Shown here piece by piece: positions 5,648 through 6,183 of a DNA stretch of 6,183 nt (the first letter of the stretch is position 1; the number at the start of each line of letters is the position of its first letter). The translations under genes were made by a program, and so were the position numbers. Source of the stretch: Propionibacteriaceae bacterium (GTDB lineage Bacteria > Actinomycetota > Actinomycetes > Propionibacteriales > Propionibacteriaceae); NCBI GenBank assembly GCA_024636075.1, contig JAGXHS010000195.1, positions 1-6,183 of the forward strand, given 5' to 3'. Under the pieces are notes generated by a model that saw only the letters and a program-made list of their open reading frames with translations, ran no database searches and had not been told where the DNA came from.

Positions 5648-6100
5648 TCACGACGACGTGCGGGACTTCGCTCCGCAAGCCAGCCACAGCCAGCAGCTCG
5701 AAGGGTTCGATGCCTGATTGCCGAGGGCAACTTGGGAGAGGCGGTCGGCAATGAGGCGGTCCCGGTCGGCAGCAGTGTGTTTGGTAGATCATGGCCATGG
5801 CGGGGGCGGTGTGCCCGAGCGGACCCATCAGGTCGGCGAGCGTGGCACTCACTGAGCAGCGAGGACCGCGCCGGTGTGGCAAAGGTGCTGGAACTTCAGG
5901 TCCTCCCTGCCTGCCGCGGCCCGAGCGGCGCGCCAGGGCGGCTGGAACTCGGAGGGTCGCAGGTTCCGCCCTTCCCGGTCGGCGAACAGCAGGGCGTCTG
6001 CCCGTTTGGCGACGTGCCAGTCCAGATCGTCGCTGACCATTGACGGCAGGTGGGGCGGGATGGTGACGTCGCGCAGTCGGGTGCTGGTCTTGGTCGGATG
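5648..6100 (-). pseudogene. Tyrosine recombinase / phage integrase, C-terminal remnant
   Basis: Only the C-terminal part of the catalytic domain remains, spread over three minus-strand frames. The first piece has TKTSTRLRDVTIPPHL, HVAKRADALLFADREGRNLR, PSEFQPPWRAARAAAGR and FQHLCHTGAVLAAQ, ending at TGA (5851-5849). A lost base near 5845-5851 leads to SATLADLMGPLGHTAPAM with IYQ, which holds the conserved GH histidine and the nucleophilic Tyr (codon 5786-5784). An extra base in the T-run at 5780-5782 then leads to TAADRDRLIADRLSQVALG and a stop at 5650-5648. The usual HDLRHT box reads HLCHT: the second catalytic arginine is Cys (codon 5881-5879, TGC where CGC is expected, a C-to-T transition). 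So the protein would be dead even without the frameshifts. The N-terminal DNA-binding half is missing; sequence beyond about 6100 is not recognisable. This marks a former phage or integrative element. No attachment site or tRNA gene is visible. Confidence 0.85.
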
Positions 6101-6183
6101 GGTCCTTTCGGTGCCTGTGTGTGTATTTGTTGACCGCCCCGTGGCTCCTACAGGTTGTGCGAACCACAGTGGCCGCACGCAGG
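6101..6183. other. Right edge, no supported gene
   Basis: Nothing here can be assigned. The upstream end of the integrase remnant dissolves near a TG-rich, AT-richer patch (about 6115-6132), which could be the deletion junction. Beyond it, one minus-strand frame entering from the right reads PACGHCGSHNL then TAG (6150-6148). That CxxC ending could be the tail of a zinc-ribbon protein, but eleven residues are too few to claim a gene. Confidence 0.3.

Noticed and set aside
4788..6167. 459-codon minus-strand open frame across the permease and integrase region
   Set aside because: It is mostly antisense to the clearly real permease. Its composition is Arg/Pro/His-rich, and only a short middle part coincides with one frame of the integrase remnant.
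1..6183. tRNA, rRNA, CRISPR array or complete insertion sequence
   Set aside because: I looked for cloverleaf-like arms, regularly spaced repeats and transposase motifs with terminal repeats, and saw none.

Overview
The window is high-GC DNA with G/C-rich third codon positions, frequent GTG starts and GGGAGG-type ribosome sites. This fits a high-GC actinobacterium (Actinomycetota); nothing visible allows a genus call. It reads as an accessory or island-like stretch: a toxin-antitoxin pair, several broken genes, an orphan membrane protein, an intact ABC exporter pair and the remains of a tyrosine recombinase.

Left to right: (1) a minus-strand coding region starts at 250 and runs off the left edge, product unknown. 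(2) A divergent, tightly packed type II toxin-antitoxin operon (ribbon-helix-helix antitoxin 412-645, MazF-family toxin 647-964), with short palindromes and a possible leaderless promoter upstream. (3) A class I SAM-dependent methyltransferase (1026-1647) split by a one-base frameshift just before its SAM-binding motif. (4) A gene-poor stretch of about 490 bases ending in a promoter-like element and a hairpin that pairs with the ribosome-binding site of (5), an intact 145-residue membrane protein of unknown function (2139-2576). (6) On the minus strand, two broken genes in a row: an ATC-hydrolase-family protein (about 3869 to 3207) with two frameshifts, then a small uncharacterised protein (about 3155 to 2563) with three. 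(7) Divergent from these, an intact overlapping ABC-2-type exporter operon: ATPase 3896-4858 and permease 4851-5636. (8) Tail-to-tail with the permease, the C-terminal part of a phage-type tyrosine integrase on the minus strand (about 6100 to 5648), with two frameshifts and its second catalytic arginine replaced by cysteine.

The most striking overall feature is the contrast between intact genes (antitoxin/toxin, membrane protein, ABC pair) and four neighbours carrying eight apparent small indels. Either an old mobile region is decaying, or the assembly has indel errors. The integrase also carries a catalytic substitution, which favours real decay there. I see no tRNA, rRNA, CRISPR array or complete insertion sequence. 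I found no convincing wholly new multi-gene system. The best leads are the hairpin over the ribosome site of the orphan membrane protein, and the broken pair of ATC-hydrolase-like and small uncharacterised genes beside an exporter.
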